Part shown: piece after piece, positions 7,970 through 17,072 of the stretch
How the letters are laid out: each line of letters opens with the position of its first letter
How positions within the stretch are numbered: position 1 is the stretch's first letter
The notes under the pieces: model-generated
The model's database searches: none
The model's input: only the letters and a program-made list of their open reading frames with translations
What the model was told of the DNA's origin: nothing
DNA from: an uncultured Lachnospiraceae bacterium
Lineage (GTDB): Bacteria; Bacillota; Clostridia; Lachnospirales; Lachnospiraceae
Reading direction: 5' to 3'
Length of the DNA stretch: 64,000 bases
Assembly (NCBI GenBank): GCA_944384125.1
Contig: CALWSF010000005.1
Span: forward strand, 29,445 to 93,444
Made by a program: the position numbers and the translations under genes

Positions 7970-9247
7970 ATGAAAGATATATCTCTGGAAAATTTAATGG
8001 ACATTATCGTTCGTTCCTTAAACCAGATGGATGCACAGCTTACGGGACACGGAGAACGGGTTGCATATTGTATGGTACACCTTCTGGAGAAGAATCCACA
8101 GTTCTCTGATGAAGAAATCTGCAAAATTACCTGGATCGTACTTTTACACGATATCGGAAATTTTCATGATATCGGCATTTCAGATTTAGTAAAAAAGGAA
8201 TACAACACAGATTTTTCTCACGCACGATACGGTTACCTTTTCCTCAAATATTTCAGCCCGTTTGCAGAATATGCTCCTCTTGTACTGTTTCACCACTCCA
8301 GCCATGATCGGGTGGATGCTTCATCCATGAGCGAAAAATTAAAATGGGTAACAAAATGTCTTCAGATTTTCGATACTACTGATTTATATCATATACGCCA
8401 CCCGCAGATAACAAAACAAGCACTGCTTAATTATCTCAAACGTCTCTCCACTATCATTTTTTCTGAGGAAGCCATAGAGACAATTGAGCAGCTGGCAGTA
8501 CAGTCCCCCGATAACAGCCTTCCATTCTCACTCCCGCCACAGGAAGAAATTCATGAATTTCTTCTCAAACGTTTAAAAAGAATGGATGTAACAGAACATG
8601 AAGAAGAACTCCTTCTCAGAACTCTCGTTAACTCTATTGACTTCAGAAGCCACTACACAGCAATCCATTGCAATATCATGGTTCATGTCAGCGACCTTCT
8701 GGCCAGGCTTTGCGGACTGGATGAAAAAACCTGCCGTTCTGTTCACCTGGGAGCCCTTCTTCATGATCTCGGGAAAATATCTATTCCGCTGCGCATTCTG
8801 GAATCCAACGGCAAGCTGGAAGGGGCAGACTGGGTGGTAATGCAGGCCCATGTAAACATTACAGAACATATTTTACAGGGAAAAGTAAGTGATGAGGTAC
8901 TGCAGATTGCTATCCGGCACCACGAGACTCTGGATGGAAAAGGCTATCCTTACGGTCTTTCTTCTCAGGATCTGACACTTCCCCAGCGAATCGTATCTGT
9001 TGCTGATATTGTGAGTGCTCTTTCTGAGCAAAGAAGCTACAAAGCTCCTTTTACTTTTGAAAAAATTCTCAGTATTCTGGATGAAATGTGTGCAAACGGA
9101 AAAATCTGTCCTCACGTAGTAGGCATACTTAAAGAAAACCGGGAAATCGTTTACCAGGAGATTCAGACTGCAAGCACCCGTGCCATGGGAATTTATGAAA
9201 GAATCCAAAAAGAATATAATGAACTTGGCGATGCACAGATAGAATAA
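7970..9247 (+). CDS. Tandem HD-domain protein with HD-GYP phosphodiesterase
   Basis: Predicted c-di-GMP phosphodiesterase, 425 aa, no membrane segment. An N-terminal HD-like domain (LLHDIGNF at 58-65, FHHSSHD at 107-113) is followed by a second HD domain with full HD-GYP hallmarks: HDLGK at 265-269 and HHETLDGKGYP at 317-327. The second should hydrolyse c-di-GMP to pGpG/GMP; the first has no GYP and may be regulatory. AAAGGAG lies 7 nt before ATG. Divergent from the diguanylate cyclase, from back-to-back sigma-28-like promoters. Confidence 0.9.
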   Translation: MKDISLENLMDIIVRSLNQMDAQLTGHGERVAYCMVHLLEKNPQFSDEEICKITWIVLLHDIGNFHDIGISDLVKKEYNTDFSHARYGYLFLKYFSPFAEYAPLVLFHHSSHDRVDASSMSEKLKWVTKCLQIFDTTDLYHIRHPQITKQALLNYLKRLSTIIFSEEAIETIEQLAVQSPDNSLPFSLPPQEEIHEFLLKRLKRMDVTEHEEELLLRTLVNSIDFRSHYTAIHCNIMVHVSDLLARLCGLDEKTCRSVHLGALLHDLGKISIPLRILESNGKLEGADWVVMQAHVNITEHILQGKVSDEVLQIAIRHHETLDGKGYPYGLSSQDLTLPQRIVSVADIVSALSEQRSYKAPFTFEKILSILDEMCANGKICPHVVGILKENREIVYQEIQTASTRAMGIYERIQKEYNELGDAQIE

Positions 9248-9248
9248 C

Positions 9249-9300
9249 AAATTCCTCTGACAGAAACAAATTTTTTGTATCCTGTCAGAGGAATTTATTT
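9249..9300. terminator. Bidirectional intrinsic terminator
   Basis: A 15-bp perfect stem (9249-9263 with 9282-9296; AATTCCTCTGACAG and its complement) around an 18-nt loop, starting two bases after the HD-GYP stop and lying 50 bp beyond the end of the opposing gene. A-rich and T-rich flanks fit use from both sides. Confidence 0.75.
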
Positions 9301-9349
9301 GCTATACAGCCAAACGCAAAATTTCTGCTTTCTTATCAAACAGCACAGA

Positions 9350-10039
9350 CTATTTTCCCGCATATGGAACTTCCACCAGAAGCTCTGCACATTCTTCCAG
9401 TTTCTCTTTTTGGAATCTCTCCTCCGGCCATGTACATCTGCCATCATTTTTCTCCATATCCTGAAGTACAATTACATCCGCATTTTTTTCTTCCCACTCA
9501 TAATCGTCATACCAGACAACCGGAAGTTCATCCGGAAACTCCTCTCCTTCATAACAGCGGACAACACTTCCGTCTGGTTTTTTTTCATAAAAAGGAGCCG
9601 GGATCAGGTAGCATGTGCAATCCTGACGTTCCAAAAACTCCTGCCACAGCTTTTCTATTCCGTCCCACATATCCTTCCGGAACACAACGAATACAACCTC
9701 TTTTACCTCTGTAAACTCTTCGTTCAGAGTATCAGCAATCTCCTGTCCTTTATTCTGTATCTGCTGCGCAATATGTTTCCGCTCTACACCTTCTTTCGAT
9801 GAAAAACACTGCCACAGAAGATCACAGTATTCTTCCAGAAGAAGGACACTTTTTGTCCCTTCTCCCTCAGATTCCTCAATGGAATTGCCTAATTCAATCG
9901 CACAGTTCTGCATGTCTTCCAGAAGCTGCTCTATATTACCATCTTTTTTTTCATATACGATTAACTTTTCCAGTGTTCTCTCCGCTCTTCTCAGGGAAGA
10001 AACCACTTCTTCAAATTTCTTTTTTATCTGTCTGCGCAT
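9350..10039 (-). CDS. Orphan domain like the N-terminal module of CDP-glycerol glycerophosphotransferase-family proteins
   Basis: A 229-aa protein without signal peptide. Residues 1-105 are charged and probably coiled-coil. Residues about 110-229 (EVVFVVFRKDMWDGIEKLW, CYLIPAPFYEKKPDGS, ADVIVLQD, AELLVEVPY) resemble, as I recall the family, the segment that precedes the catalytic half of CDP-glycerol glycerophosphotransferase-like proteins common in Lachnospiraceae. It stops at VPYAGK where those proteins continue, so it is either a stand-alone domain or truncated. A sigma-28-like -10 box lies upstream, which puts it in the motility regulon. Function unknown. Confidence 0.6.
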   Translation of the reverse strand: MRRQIKKKFEEVVSSLRRAERTLEKLIVYEKKDGNIEQLLEDMQNCAIELGNSIEESEGEGTKSVLLLEEYCDLLWQCFSSKEGVERKHIAQQIQNKGQEIADTLNEEFTEVKEVVFVVFRKDMWDGIEKLWQEFLERQDCTCYLIPAPFYEKKPDGSVVRCYEGEEFPDELPVVWYDDYEWEEKNADVIVLQDMEKNDGRCTWPEERFQKEKLEECAELLVEVPYAGK

Positions 10040-10073
10040 AATAAACTCCTTCTGTATGCAATTTCAATTATAT

Positions 10074-10099
10074 ATATCGTTATTTTCTCTGTTTATATA
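10074..10099 (-). promoter_or_regulatory. Putative sigma-28 promoter of the orphan gene
   Basis: Minus strand: TATA (10099-10096), 14-nt spacer, AACGATAT (10081-10074). The -10 is the same octamer as that of the diguanylate cyclase promoter; the -35 has one mismatch to TAAA. The start codon is 35 nt downstream. Confidence 0.5.
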
Positions 10100-10127
10100 A
10101 CACTGTTTATATTTTTTTCTGTTAAGG

Positions 10128-10154
10128 TTATCATTTTGACATTTTCCCCGATAT
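10128..10154 (+). promoter_or_regulatory. Putative sigma-28 promoter of the cheA operon
   Basis: CCCGATAT at 10147-10154 matches the sigma-28 -10 well and is identical to the HD-GYP gene's box. At the expected distance the -35 is only TTAT (10128-10131). The leader to cheA would be about 90 nt. Confidence 0.45.
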
Positions 10155-10252
10155 TTAATATAGGAATACGATTGCCATTTTTTGCTCTGTGCGAAATCAG
10201 TAAAAATAGAATGGTGTACTGAAAAATTTAGGAAGGACAGGTGGTGTTTACT

Positions 10253-12394
10253 ATGGATAACGGTATGGACAGCATGATGGACACTTATCTCTATGAAACC
10301 AATTCTCTGCTGGATCAGCTCGATGAAATGCTGGTTGCCGATGAAAAGGAAGGCGATTTCCCGACGGATGATGTAAACGAAATATTTCGTATCATGCATA
10401 CCATCAAAGGCTCCTCCGCAATGATGGAGTTTACCTCGCTTGCAACCATTGCACACCGGATGGAAGACTTGTTTTTCTATATCCGGGATAAAGGAATTGA
10501 AAATCTGGATCCTGCTCATAAAAAAGAGCTGTTTAATCTGATGTTTCGCTCAGAAGATAATCTTCGTGCGGAAGTAGAAAAAGTCGAAAAAGGTCAGCCT
10601 CTGACAGAAAATGTGGAAGACTTTGTATCAGAAATCGGAAATTTCCTTACAAAAATCAGCAATGGAGAAGGAGCCGTCCCGGGAAATAAATCCGGAGAAA
10701 AGAAAGCAGAAAAAACTCCTGAAAAAACTGATGATAAAAAAACTGATACAGCTGCCGAACAGCCGGCGGTTTCTTCGAGTTCAGTTTCAGAAGGGCTTCC
10801 GCAGGATCCTCAGGCAGCATGTTTTATCCACGTCTTTTTAGAGGATAATATCGGAATGGAAAATCTGCGGGCTTTCATGATCGTCAATGCCATCAAAGAG
10901 TGCGATATTGAGACACGCTCCTACCCTCCGGATCTGGAATCCAATGCAGACACCTGCAGTACTATTATTGAAAATGGTTTTTATCTTGCCTTTGACTCAA
11001 AAGATGACGCTAAAAAAGCACTGGATATTCTCCAGTCCCAGAGTCATATCCGTTCCTACCAGGAAATCGAGCAGCCCGCCCCCGCTCCTTCTGATACAGC
11101 TGTTCAGGAAACTCCCCCTGTTCAGGAAGGAGAAACGGAAACCAAGCAGGCTTCCACCACTGCCGCAGCTGCGCATCCGGCTTCACATGCACCTGTAAAG
11201 CAGAATCTTATCAGTGTTAATCTGCAAAAACTGGATGATCTGATCAACATTGTGGGAGAGATTGTCATTACTGAATCGATGGTATCCTCCGCACCGGAAC
11301 TGGCACAGCTTCCGTCAGGCAGTTACGATAATTTTATGAAATCCGCCAGACAGCTTCGTAAACTTACAGATGATCTCCAGGATGTTGCTCTGTCGCTTCG
11401 AATGGTTCCTATTTCCGGAATTTTCCAGAAAATGAATCGAATCGTCCGTGATATGAAGCAAAAACTGGATAAGGATGTCCGGCTCACTATTATCGGAGAA
11501 GATACAGAGGTTGATAAAACAATCATTGACGGTATTCAGGATCCTATTATGCATATGGTCCGCAACTGCATGGATCACGGAATTGAAAGCAGTCGCGCTG
11601 AGCGTGTGGCAGCGGGAAAAGATCCGCAGGGAGAGATTATTTTATCCGCAACTCATACCAGCAGTGAGGTAGTCATTACTGTTTCTGATGACGGCAATGG
11701 CATGGATCCTCAGGCCCTGCTTAAAAAAGCCAGCGAAAAAGGTCTTCTTACAAAACCTGAATCCGAATATTCAAAAAAGGAAATTCTGGCACTGACTATG
11801 CTTCCCGGATTTTCCACTAATAAACAGGTTACCGAATACTCCGGCAGGGGTGTCGGTATGGATGTTGTAAAGAAAAATGTAGAATCCGTCGGCGGCATTA
11901 TTTCCCTGGACAGTGAGAAAGGAAAAGGAACTACCATCACTTTAAAAATTCCTCTTACTCTCTCTATTGTAGACGGAATGAAAATGCGGGTAGGAAGCTC
12001 TATATTTACAATCCCCATTGCCAATATACGCCAGTCCTTTAAGATTACTCAGGAACAGCTCATTTATGATGAGGCCGGAAACGAAATGGTTAAATGTATG
12101 GACAGTTTTTATCCTATTGTCCGCTTACATGAATTTTACCGTATTGACACCCCGGTCACAGACATTTCTGATGGAATTATTATATGGGTGGAATCCTCTG
12201 ATCGCTCCTTCTGCCTGTTCGTGGATGATCTGCTCGGACAGCAGCAGGTAGTGTTAAAACCTTTCCCGGTATATTTAAACCGACTGGAACTGAAAAATTA
12301 CGGCATTTCCGGCTGCACGATACTGGGCGATGGCAATATAAGTATTATACTGGACGTATTAAGCCTGCATACCGCAGCAATCGAAAACCGATAA
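10253..12394 (+). CDS. cheA: Chemotaxis histidine kinase CheA
   Basis: Central chemotaxis kinase, 713 aa, which autophosphorylates and passes phosphate to CheY and CheB. P1/Hpt domain with phospho-His49 in MHTIKGSS; charged linker about 125-180; a P2-like response-regulator docking domain about 185-275; a second linker rich in Pro/Glu/Thr; P3 dimerisation about 320-390; P4 ATPase with the N box HMVRNCMDHGIE and SDDGNGMD, and GRGVGMDVV; C-terminal P5 CheW-like domain. Two GTG codons at 10241 and 10244 are alternative starts. I prefer ATG 10253 because AGGTGG lies 8 nt before it; GTG 10244 has GGAAGG 7 nt upstream and cannot be excluded. First gene of cheA-cheW-cheR-cheB. Confidence 0.97.
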   Translation: MDNGMDSMMDTYLYETNSLLDQLDEMLVADEKEGDFPTDDVNEIFRIMHTIKGSSAMMEFTSLATIAHRMEDLFFYIRDKGIENLDPAHKKELFNLMFRSEDNLRAEVEKVEKGQPLTENVEDFVSEIGNFLTKISNGEGAVPGNKSGEKKAEKTPEKTDDKKTDTAAEQPAVSSSSVSEGLPQDPQAACFIHVFLEDNIGMENLRAFMIVNAIKECDIETRSYPPDLESNADTCSTIIENGFYLAFDSKDDAKKALDILQSQSHIRSYQEIEQPAPAPSDTAVQETPPVQEGETETKQASTTAAAAHPASHAPVKQNLISVNLQKLDDLINIVGEIVITESMVSSAPELAQLPSGSYDNFMKSARQLRKLTDDLQDVALSLRMVPISGIFQKMNRIVRDMKQKLDKDVRLTIIGEDTEVDKTIIDGIQDPIMHMVRNCMDHGIESSRAERVAAGKDPQGEIILSATHTSSEVVITVSDDGNGMDPQALLKKASEKGLLTKPESEYSKKEILALTMLPGFSTNKQVTEYSGRGVGMDVVKKNVESVGGIISLDSEKGKGTTITLKIPLTLSIVDGMKMRVGSSIFTIPIANIRQSFKITQEQLIYDEAGNEMVKCMDSFYPIVRLHEFYRIDTPVTDISDGIIIWVESSDRSFCLFVDDLLGQQQVVLKPFPVYLNRLELKNYGISGCTILGDGNISIILDVLSLHTAAIENR

Positions 12395-12410
12395 TGGAGG
12401 AGGAATCATT

Positions 12411-12887
12411 ATGTCAGATGAAATTAAAGCACCGGAGATTTCCCAGTCTGCTGAGAAATCTGAGAAAACACAGAATATCAAACGTTGCCTGACCTTTGAA
12501 TCAGCTGATCTTCCTTTATTCATCAGCACCGAATATGTCGTTGAAATCATTAACGGCCATACCATCACTCCTCTCCCTCTGGCACCGTCCTATATACTGG
12601 GCATTATCAATCTCCGCGGACAGATCCTGACTGTTATGGATCTGCAGGCTTATATGGGAAAAGAGCCGGTTGTATTCACACCGCAGACATGTATTATTGT
12701 TCTGGATATAGAAGGCATTCAGCTGGGTGTAGTCGTTGATTCTGTGCGCCAGGTAACCGATATCGATCTCAGCTATACAAAGCCTATTCCCGTCAAACGG
12801 CAGCAGCGTCTTCTGAACGGCATGGTAACACTGGAAGACGGCAGCGTGCTGATGGCGCTGGATTGTCCGGCCCTTATCCGGGAATAA
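12411..12887 (+). CDS. cheW: Chemotaxis coupling protein CheW
   Basis: CheW domain protein, 158 aa, that couples receptors to CheA at the membrane array. After a 25-residue polar N-terminal tail the CheW fold is clear: STEYVVEIINGH, then ILGIINLRGQILTVMDL, and LGVVVDSVRQV. The tail is longer than usual for CheW. It starts 16 bp after cheA with GGAGGAGG upstream. No receptor (MCP) gene lies in the window. Confidence 0.95.
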   Translation: MSDEIKAPEISQSAEKSEKTQNIKRCLTFESADLPLFISTEYVVEIINGHTITPLPLAPSYILGIINLRGQILTVMDLQAYMGKEPVVFTPQTCIIVLDIEGIQLGVVVDSVRQVTDIDLSYTKPIPVKRQQRLLNGMVTLEDGSVLMALDCPALIRE

Positions 12888-12908
12888 CAACTGTAACAGG
12901 AGTATCAT

Positions 12909-13721
12909 ATGCTAACCCTTAGTGAAAAAGATTTTATCAGGCTTTATCAATATATTAAACAGCATTACGGAATTGACCTGAGCAAAAAAAAGCAGCTTAT
13001 TGTCAGCAGGCTTTCCACAACGCTCTCAAAAGAAGGCTATTCCAGTTTTACAGCTTATATAGATGACATTACTGCGGGAAGACGTCCCGAATTAATTACA
13101 CCTATGCTGAATAAGCTTACAACCAACTATACCTATTTTCTGAGAGAGAGAAACCACTTTGACTACATGATGAGTACGGTTCTGCCTTATCTTGTACGCA
13201 AGCATGAACGTGATAAAGTTCTCAGTATCTGGAGTGCCGGCTGCTCTTCCGGCGAGGAACCTTATACAATTTCCATGTATCTGAAGGAGTTTCTCGGCGC
13301 TCAGGCTCCTTATTGGGATACACGGATTCTGGCTACCGATATTTCTCAGCAGATATTAAATTCAGCACAGAATCCTTCTTATGAGGAAGAGAGTCTCAAA
13401 GATGTCTCTCCCAGCTGGCGCCGCAAATATTTTCTTTCCCGCTCTGACGGTACATGGACGGTTGCGCCCTCAATTCAGAAGAATGTTATTTTTCGCCCTT
13501 TTAACTTAATGGAGCCGATTCATTTCAAGCGAAATTTTGATTTGATTTTCTGCAGAAATGTGATGATCTATTTCGATCAGAACACAAAGGACAATCTGGT
13601 ACGCCGATTTTATGATGTAACACTTCCGGGAGGTTATCTCTTTATTGGCCACTCTGAAAGTATTACAAAGACTACCTGTCCATATCAATATATTATGCCT
13701 GCCATTTATCGGAAAGCATAA
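12909..13721 (+). CDS. cheR: Chemoreceptor glutamate methyltransferase CheR
   Basis: 270 aa; transfers methyl from S-adenosylmethionine to receptor glutamates. The N-terminal helical CheR_N domain (about 1-75) precedes the Rossmann methyltransferase with SAGCSSGEEPYT as the SAM-binding loop, LATDISQQIL, and the late motif FDLIFCRNVMIYFD. GHSES near the end is typical. Ribosome site AGGAG precedes ATG; 21 bp after cheW. Confidence 0.97.
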   Translation: MLTLSEKDFIRLYQYIKQHYGIDLSKKKQLIVSRLSTTLSKEGYSSFTAYIDDITAGRRPELITPMLNKLTTNYTYFLRERNHFDYMMSTVLPYLVRKHERDKVLSIWSAGCSSGEEPYTISMYLKEFLGAQAPYWDTRILATDISQQILNSAQNPSYEEESLKDVSPSWRRKYFLSRSDGTWTVAPSIQKNVIFRPFNLMEPIHFKRNFDLIFCRNVMIYFDQNTKDNLVRRFYDVTLPGGYLFIGHSESITKTTCPYQYIMPAIYRKA

Positions 13722-13741
13722 GAACAAAAAGGAGCTTATGT

Positions 13742-14797
13742 ATGAACAATCCCATCAAAATCATGGTAATTGATGATTCCATTCTTTTCAGGAACTGGCT
13801 GATAAAAAATCTTGAGAAAGATCTGCGGTTTCAGGTTGTTGGCTGGGCATCGAATGCATTCGATGCTATGGCAAAGCTTCCGGCTTACAAGCCTGACGTT
13901 CTGACTCTTGATATAGAAATGCCCGGAATGACCGGGCTTGAATTTTTGAAAAAGCTTTTTCCGCTCCATCCTATTCCCGTCATTCTCGTTTCTTCTTTGA
14001 ATATGGGAGTTTTCGATGCGCTGAATGCAGGTGCTGTTGATTTTGTCAGGAAACCGGATGAAGCACCTCAGGCCAAGGAAGAATTTCTGAAGGCGCTTAC
14101 CGCGAAGCTCATTATAGCCTCCCGTTCCCACGTTCGCCTTCCTTCCAGTACATCATCTTCCTTCCCCAGCTCTGCAGAAGCACCGTCCGCAAAGCAGACA
14201 CTCTCTGTCAAGAGCTCAAATCAGTTGATTGCAATCGGGGCCTCTACCGGAGGTACAGAAGCAATTTTAGAGGTAGTACGCCAGTTTCCTGCTGATATGC
14301 CTGGTGTTGTCATAACACAGCACATGCCTGCCGGTTTTACTGCCATGTATGCAGAACGCCTGAATCGTCTGTGCAGGATGGAGGCAAAGGAGGCAAAGGA
14401 TGGCGACAGAGTTCGCCGGGGTCTGATCCTTCTTGCCCCCGGCGGGCTCCAGATGCGGGTTGTCCGTCTTGGAGACGGGTACGCCGTACACTGTACCAAA
14501 GACGAACGGGTTAATGGACACTGCCCTTCTGTGGACGTACTGTTTGATTCCGTCGCTCTGACGGCACGCCAAAATGCGATTGGTATTCTTCTTACAGGCA
14601 TGGGGGCCGACGGCGCGGCAGGCCTTCTCCGCATGAGAAAAAACGGTGCTTATACCATCGGGCAGGATAAAGCAACCTGTGTCGTCTACGGTATGCCAAT
14701 GGAAGCCTACAAAATCGGAGCTGTATGTCTCCAATCCCCACTCTCCTCTATTCCGCAGGCTGTATTCCGTCAGCTGTCCGCATCATCAGGACGCTGA
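13742..14797 (+). CDS. cheB: Receptor methylesterase/deamidase CheB
   Basis: 351 aa. Receiver domain 1-120 with phospho-acceptor Asp57 (LTLDIEMPGM), a Ser-rich linker (about 130-155), and a methylesterase domain whose catalytic triad is visible: Ser168 (GASTGG), His194 (TQHMPAGFT) and Asp290 (GMGADG). CheA phosphorylation relieves inhibition by the receiver, giving adaptation together with CheR and CheD. GGAGC upstream of ATG; 20 bp after cheR. Confidence 0.97.
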   Translation: MNNPIKIMVIDDSILFRNWLIKNLEKDLRFQVVGWASNAFDAMAKLPAYKPDVLTLDIEMPGMTGLEFLKKLFPLHPIPVILVSSLNMGVFDALNAGAVDFVRKPDEAPQAKEEFLKALTAKLIIASRSHVRLPSSTSSSFPSSAEAPSAKQTLSVKSSNQLIAIGASTGGTEAILEVVRQFPADMPGVVITQHMPAGFTAMYAERLNRLCRMEAKEAKDGDRVRRGLILLAPGGLQMRVVRLGDGYAVHCTKDERVNGHCPSVDVLFDSVALTARQNAIGILLTGMGADGAAGLLRMRKNGAYTIGQDKATCVVYGMPMEAYKIGAVCLQSPLSSIPQAVFRQLSASSGR

Positions 14798-14811
14798 AAG
14801 ACATTAACCAT

Positions 14812-15729
14812 ATGAAAAAAAGAAACATTAAATACCCGAAAAATAATAAGCCCGGGAACTCCCGGGCTAATCCTTTTCTCTTCCGCCTGATTGGCGGAGG
14901 AATTTTTCTTTGTGCACTTATACTTGCAGGAAGCCTGCTTTCCTTTTTCCGTCCCGGCTCTGTCAGACAGCTCCTGACATTCTCGGGAAATGCAGTTTCG
15001 GCCTTTCTGTCTGAATCCGCTGAGAGAATAAGAGATTTCGATCCTGATTCTTTTACTGATATGATTCAGAATATTTTCTCAGATAAGGAAGAAGACGAAG
15101 CACCACCCATGGAGCTGTCCGAAAAAACGGGAGACATTGCCTCTCTGCACACACCATTTTCTGAAGAGCTGTCAGAACAGACATATATTGTCATGCTTGA
15201 TTCCTCTATGGGACCAATGCTCTATTACAATCAGGGAGATGCACGATGGGGCGATTACCTGTACGGAGGCTTTGATCCCATGTCTGCCTATGGCTGCGGT
15301 CCAACAGCGGTAGCCATGCTGATTAACAGTTTTTCCACCCCTGTCACGCCGGACACTATGGCAGACTGGGCATCTGCAAACGGCTATTATGCCCGTGGAA
15401 GCGGCTCATATCACAGTCTGATTCCTGATTCACTGACTGCATTCGGCCTGTCCGTAGAAAGTGTCTCGGATTATTCCGTCGCAAATGTCAGTGAACTTTT
15501 AAAAAGCGGCCATATCCTGGTTGCTCTTATGGGTAAAGGAATTCTGACTGATAACGGGCATTTTATTCTTATCACTCGTCTTTTAGAGGATGGTTCTGTC
15601 TCTATTGCAGATCCGAACAGTTATGAGAACACCCAGAAGCGCTGGGATCTGTCACTGCTCATGGATGAACTGAAAGAATCTTATGACAGCGGAGGACCGC
15701 TTTGGGCCGTCTGCCTGCCATCCCCCTGA
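14812..15729 (+). CDS. Membrane-anchored C39-like cysteine peptidase
   Basis: 305 aa, not a recognised chemotaxis component. One N-terminal transmembrane helix (about 26-46) after a basic tail puts the rest outside the cell. Residues about 135-300 form a peptidase_C39_2 (papain-like) domain: Gln141 near YYNQGDARWG, catalytic Cys162 in YGCGPTAVAML, His250 in DNGHFILI and the third-residue motif IADPNS. It starts 14 bp after cheB; an in-frame ATG inside cheB was rejected, although no strong Shine-Dalgarno supports the chosen start. Probably cotranscribed with cheB. A substrate in the wall or on exported flagellar proteins is conjecture. Confidence 0.78.
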   Translation: MKKRNIKYPKNNKPGNSRANPFLFRLIGGGIFLCALILAGSLLSFFRPGSVRQLLTFSGNAVSAFLSESAERIRDFDPDSFTDMIQNIFSDKEEDEAPPMELSEKTGDIASLHTPFSEELSEQTYIVMLDSSMGPMLYYNQGDARWGDYLYGGFDPMSAYGCGPTAVAMLINSFSTPVTPDTMADWASANGYYARGSGSYHSLIPDSLTAFGLSVESVSDYSVANVSELLKSGHILVALMGKGILTDNGHFILITRLLEDGSVSIADPNSYENTQKRWDLSLLMDELKESYDSGGPLWAVCLPSP

Positions 15730-15746
15730 TCTCCGGAGAACTGACA

Positions 15747-17072
15747 CTATCTTTTAACTGCTCTGTCAAAGGCACTCAGTTCTTCCGGAGTACAGCATGA
15801 TCGAATCTGTGCTGCCAGTTCCCCATAACCGGATTTTTCCACAATACGAAGGAGAAAAATACGGTCCTTCTGCTCACTGAGCCTGTACAGCTTCCCCAAA
15901 AACTCTTTTACCTCCTCCGGAGCAGGATGCCCTGATTCACGGTAGGCCCTGTAAAAAGTGACAATCAGTACATGAAGCGTACTGGGAAGATAAGGATTCT
16001 CTTTTAAAACAGCTATGGCACAGGAAACACATTTATCAAGGTTTCCCATATTAAAATAGCACACTGCCAGACGCTCCCAGACGGACTGAAGCTGACCGGA
16101 AAGTGCCATGGCACGATTTGCATTTCCCCATTTTTCAATCAGCTCTACCGCCCTTTCCGAGTGATAAACGGACTTTTCAAGATTACCTTTGTTGTAATAG
16201 AGTATACTCGCTATATAGTCAAAATCCGCCTCTTTGGGCATTTTTTTGATTGCCTGTTCATAAATTTCTTCAAATTCTTCTTCCCTTCCGCTGTCGGCCA
16301 GAATCTGCAGAAGCCGGTAAAATGTAAGGGAAATTCTGACATTCAGCTCATCCACTTTGTCAGGGAAACGGGAAATTGCCTCTCTGTACCATTTTTCCGC
16401 ATTTTCGTTATCTCCCGTTACCTGATAGGAATCTGCCAGATACCCCATCATATCAGGATCTTCCGGGTTTTCACTGAGCTCTTTTAATATAATCGGAATA
16501 TTTCTCTTTCCCTTTGCCCCATTCAGATTTGACTCCCCGTGATAGCCCATATGAAATATAGAAAAGGCATCACTCCCGTTTACCAGATTCTTCTCTCCCT
16601 CATAAGCACATAAATCTTCGTGAATCCGGCCTTTATACCGCAGTCCCGGCAGACGTTTAAATACACGTGACTGAGTGCCCCCTACCAGAATTCTCTCCTG
16701 TTCATCCACCTGCATCCAGTCCGTGGCGACTGCATTATATTTTGTGTCTTTGAGACTTCGCAGAAACGGTAATATATTTTTGACCTGATCCTCAGGCACA
16801 TATTCGTCGGCATCCAGAAAAGCAATCCATTCTCCCGTCGCTTTATCAATAGCATAATTTTTTGCAGCCGCAAAATCATCAATCCAGGAGAAAAAATATA
16901 CTTTGGCTCCCATTTCCCGGGCAATCTCCACCGTGCGATCCGTACTTCCCGTGTCTACCACAATCTGTTCGCACACAATATCCTTCCCCCAGCTCAAAGC
17001 ACGCCGGATATTTTTTTCCTCATTTTTTACAATCATACACTGAGACAGTGACGGTATCCGTCTTATTCCCAC
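15747..17072 (-). CDS. Family 2 glycosyltransferase with TPR-like tail (copy 1)
   Basis: 441 aa, cytoplasmic. The N-terminal 230 residues are a GT-A domain (SQCMIVKNEEKN, VVDTGSTDRT, metal-binding DAD in AFLDADEYV). The C-terminal half is helical, with TPR-like repeats rich in YY/W-A motifs. This GT2-TPR architecture is shared with SunS-type protein glycosyltransferases. I chose GTG 17072: AAAGGAG is 8 nt upstream and the start matches the paralogue. It overlaps the upstream paralogue by 10 nt; both genes are 1326 nt long and clearly duplicated. Lying downstream of flagellin, it is a candidate flagellin glycosyltransferase. Confidence 0.82.
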   Translation of the reverse strand: MGIRRIPSLSQCMIVKNEEKNIRRALSWGKDIVCEQIVVDTGSTDRTVEIAREMGAKVYFFSWIDDFAAAKNYAIDKATGEWIAFLDADEYVPEDQVKNILPFLRSLKDTKYNAVATDWMQVDEQERILVGGTQSRVFKRLPGLRYKGRIHEDLCAYEGEKNLVNGSDAFSIFHMGYHGESNLNGAKGKRNIPIILKELSENPEDPDMMGYLADSYQVTGDNENAEKWYREAISRFPDKVDELNVRISLTFYRLLQILADSGREEEFEEIYEQAIKKMPKEADFDYIASILYYNKGNLEKSVYHSERAVELIEKWGNANRAMALSGQLQSVWERLAVCYFNMGNLDKCVSCAIAVLKENPYLPSTLHVLIVTFYRAYRESGHPAPEEVKEFLGKLYRLSEQKDRIFLLRIVEKSGYGELAAQIRSCCTPEELSAFDRAVKR

